Assembly: GCF_009724245.1 (NCBI RefSeq)
Contig: NZ_WNNK01000015.1
Coordinates: 1 to 64,000 of the forward strand
DNA from: Pseudomonas spelaei
Lineage (GTDB): Bacteria > Pseudomonadota > Gammaproteobacteria > Pseudomonadales > Pseudomonadaceae
Direction: 5' to 3'
DNA length: 64,000 nt
Both the position numbers and the translations under genes were made by a program. How positions within the stretch are numbered: position 1 is the stretch's first letter; each line of letters opens with the position of its first letter. The notes beneath the pieces are model-generated. The model did no database searches and was not told the origin of the DNA. It was given only the letters and a program-made list of their open reading frames with translations. Positions 62,337 through 64,000 of this stretch are shown in pieces.

Positions 62337-63641
62337 CTACGCCTCGAGTTTTTTGCTACGTCCTGGCTCGATGCCAGGTGCCGATAGCTCAACAGCAAGA
62401 AGTTGAGCCAATGTTTGTGCAACCCTCAATAGACGCGCGTCGCTCCTGAAAACCCCGACCAACTGCAACCCCACCGGCAGCTCCCCTTCCCCGCACCGCA
62501 GCGGGATATTCATCTGCGGCCAGCCAAACGCGCCCCAGAATTTGATGAAGTCCGAGGGGCCGGTCGATGCCAGGCCTATCGGCGCGAGCATGCCGCAACT
62601 GACACTCAACACCCCATCAAACGGTCGGCAGATTTTCGTCAGCAACGACGCCCGCTTCATCAGACGGGCCTTAGCCGCAGACTCCTGCTCCCACGTCGTC
62701 CCCTTGGCACGCTCGAACAGTGCCAAAGTCGAATCACTGAGCAGTTCGGGGTGAGCCTGGAACTCCTTGGCCAACGACCGGGCGCCCTCGCAATCGTTGA
62801 TCAATTGGTGGTCGTCGAACACGCCGGCGAAAGCTTCCGGGAGTGTCACCTCGCTGATTTGATGCCCTCTGGACGCTAACCGGGTGATCGCCTGTTCAAT
62901 GGCTTTTGCCACCACAGGGTCGACATCCTGCCAGCGAGTGGTCCGGTAGAACCCAAGGTTTAACGGGCGTTCCACAGGTTCTACGGTGGGGAAACCGGGG
63001 ATCAATACCTGGGCCAGTCGCTCAAGGTCACGCACGGAGCGGCCGTACCAACCCACGGTGTCGAAACTCGGCGCCAACGGTTTCACGCCTTCCAGGGAGA
63101 CGAGTCCTAGCGACGGTTTGAAGGCATACAGCCCACAGTAGGCGGCAGGCTTCAAGAGTGAGCCCGCCGTCTGCGTGCCCAGCGCCAACGGGAAGAACCC
63201 GGCCGCCATGCCTGCTGCAGAGCCCGCGCTGGAACTACCCGGGGTGCGGGACAGATCGTGCGGGTTGCGGGTCGGCCCGGTGTGCATGTAGGCAAATTCC
63301 GTGGTGTGGGTCTTACCCATGATCACCGCCCCGGCCTGGCGCAGCAGCGCTACCACGTGAGCATCACGGGACGGGCAATTGCCCTGGTAAATCGGCGAAT
63401 AGAACTCGGTGGGATGGTCGACTGTATCGAAGATGTCCTTGATGCCCACAGGGATCCCCGCCAACGGCCCCTCAGCGTCCTGGGTTTGCTGGCGCACGAC
63501 TTGAGGATCAAAGGATGCAAACGCCTGAATAGCCGGCTCATGGCGTTCAATCCGCCCAAGAAAATGCTCCGCGACTGCCGCCGCTGTCGTGGTTCCAGAG
63601 CGCACCGCCTCGGCAATGGCTGTTGCGTCGAGGTGGTTCAT
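62337..63641 (-). CDS. Amidase, amidase-signature family
   Basis: Ser-cisSer-Lys hydrolase of 434 residues. The triad is visible: K68 in GIPVGIKD, cis-S137 in RTPGSSSAGSA and nucleophile S161 in QTAGSLLKPA. It is GatA-like but lacks GatB/C neighbours, so it is a free amidase of unknown substrate. The ATG at 63641 (MNHLDATAIAEAV) is the family-like start; a longer reading adds 79 unrelated residues. It follows the VOC gene by 10 bp, probably cotranscribed. Confidence 0.88.
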   Translation of the reverse strand: MNHLDATAIAEAVRSGTTTAAAVAEHFLGRIERHEPAIQAFASFDPQVVRQQTQDAEGPLAGIPVGIKDIFDTVDHPTEFYSPIYQGNCPSRDAHVVALLRQAGAVIMGKTHTTEFAYMHTGPTRNPHDLSRTPGSSSAGSAAGMAAGFFPLALGTQTAGSLLKPAAYCGLYAFKPSLGLVSLEGVKPLAPSFDTVGWYGRSVRDLERLAQVLIPGFPTVEPVERPLNLGFYRTTRWQDVDPVVAKAIEQAITRLASRGHQISEVTLPEAFAGVFDDHQLINDCEGARSLAKEFQAHPELLSDSTLALFERAKGTTWEQESAAKARLMKRASLLTKICRPFDGVLSVSCGMLAPIGLASTGPSDFIKFWGAFGWPQMNIPLRCGEGELPVGLQLVGVFRSDARLLRVAQTLAQLLAVELSAPGIEPGRSKKLEA

Positions 63642-63651
63642 GATCGCCTCC

Positions 63652-64000
63652 TCACTTGGCAAACAACTGCCCGATATCCTTGAATGCCTTGAACTCCAGG
63701 GCATTACCGCAGGGGTCAAACAGAAACAGGGTCGCCTGCTCACCCACCTGACCCTTGAAACGGATATGCGGTTCCAGCACAAACTGCGTGCCACGCGCTT
63801 GCAGGCGCTCCGCCAGGGCATGCCAGTCTTCCCAGCCCAGCACCACGCCAAAGTGCGGGACCGGCACGTCATGACCATCTACCGCATTGGTGTGGGCAGC
63901 TTCCTGAGAAGCAGTTTTCGGGTGTTCATGAATCACCAGTTGGTGGCCGAAGAAGTTGAAGTCGACCCAATGATCGCTGGAGCGCCCCTCCTCCAGGCCG
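63652..64000 (-). CDS. VOC family protein, 5' end outside the window
   Basis: At least 116 residues of a glyoxalase/bleomycin-resistance (VOC) fold, open to the window edge, so the start is outside. The visible part has LEEGRSSDHWVDFNFFGHQLVIHE, then the second half with FGVVLGWEDW and LFLFDPCGNALEFKAF, the usual metal-strand glutamate motif. The product is likely a metal-dependent dioxygenase or lyase; substrate unknown. The amidase follows at 10 bp. Confidence 0.82.
   Translation of the reverse strand, partial: GLEEGRSSDHWVDFNFFGHQLVIHEHPKTASQEAAHTNAVDGHDVPVPHFGVVLGWEDWHALAERLQARGTQFVLEPHIRFKGQVGEQATLFLFDPCGNALEFKAFKDIGQLFAK

Noticed and set aside
62337..63641. The amidase as GatA of the tRNA amidotransferase
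   Set aside because: No gatB or gatC nearby and the glycine-rich segment differs from GatA; called a free amidase.

Overview
The window is a high-GC chromosomal segment of a Pseudomonas, most probably of the P. fluorescens/P. putida side of the genus. The evidence is gene order and content: tyrS-M23 peptidase-anmK-erpA-argC-hemJ, coq7-osmC-vfr-trpCDG, trpE-gph-rpe, the agt transporter with agtSR, amgK-murU-djlA//lptD-surA-pdxA-rsmA-apaG-apaH-glpE, prkA-yeaH-spoVR, and rpsU-dnaG-rpoD followed by a c-di-GMP enzyme. It also carries the TGTGGGAGC...GCTCCCACA type of REP repeat. Nearly all of it is core chromosome. I see no insertion sequence, integrase, prophage, CRISPR array or rRNA operon.

Layout. 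0-6 kb: tyrosyl-tRNA synthetase, an envelope M23 endopeptidase with anhydro-MurNAc kinase, the Fe-S carrier ErpA, ArgC and HemJ. 6-12 kb: single genes (nitronate monooxygenase-like, DUF805, SDR, HIT, Coq7, OsmC), then Vfr, the cAMP regulator. 11.6-20.4 kb: a lipoate-ligase-like gene, trpGDC, the GDSL autotransporter esterase, and rpe-gph-trpE. Both trp operons are preceded by a Trp-containing peptide ending in RWRWRA; upstream of trpE that peptide is the C-terminus of Gph. 20.4-29.4 kb: an iron-containing alcohol dehydrogenase, a four-gene polyamine-family ABC importer and its two-component system, with a palindrome in the importer promoter region.

29-41 kb: a DUF3530 protein, then the cell-wall recycling genes amgK-murU with djlA, divergent from the outer-membrane biogenesis operon lptD-surA-pdxA-rsmA-apaG-apaH and glpE. 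41-46 kb: the PrkA/YeaH/SpoVR stationary-phase cluster. 46-50 kb: cca, folB-folK, plsY, tsaD. 50-54.5 kb: the macromolecular synthesis operon rpsU-dnaG-rpoD. 54.5-64 kb: an RmcA-like GGDEF-EAL sensor, a CAT-anticodon tRNA (tRNA-Ile2 by its acceptor stem), a LemA/GIDE membrane pair, an AT-richer orphan membrane gene, a UbiB-family kinase, an amidase, and a VOC gene cut by the window end.

Themes. Peptidoglycan metabolism appears at several places: the M23 peptidase, AnmK, AmgK, MurU, and AgtR, whose P. aeruginosa relative responds to shed peptidoglycan. The least understood material is the prkA-yeaH-spoVR module, the LemA/GIDE pair with its AT-rich neighbour, and the DUF3530 protein without a visible nucleophilic serine. 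The most interesting regulatory signals are the duplicated trp leader peptides and a hairpin that buries the cca ribosome binding site.
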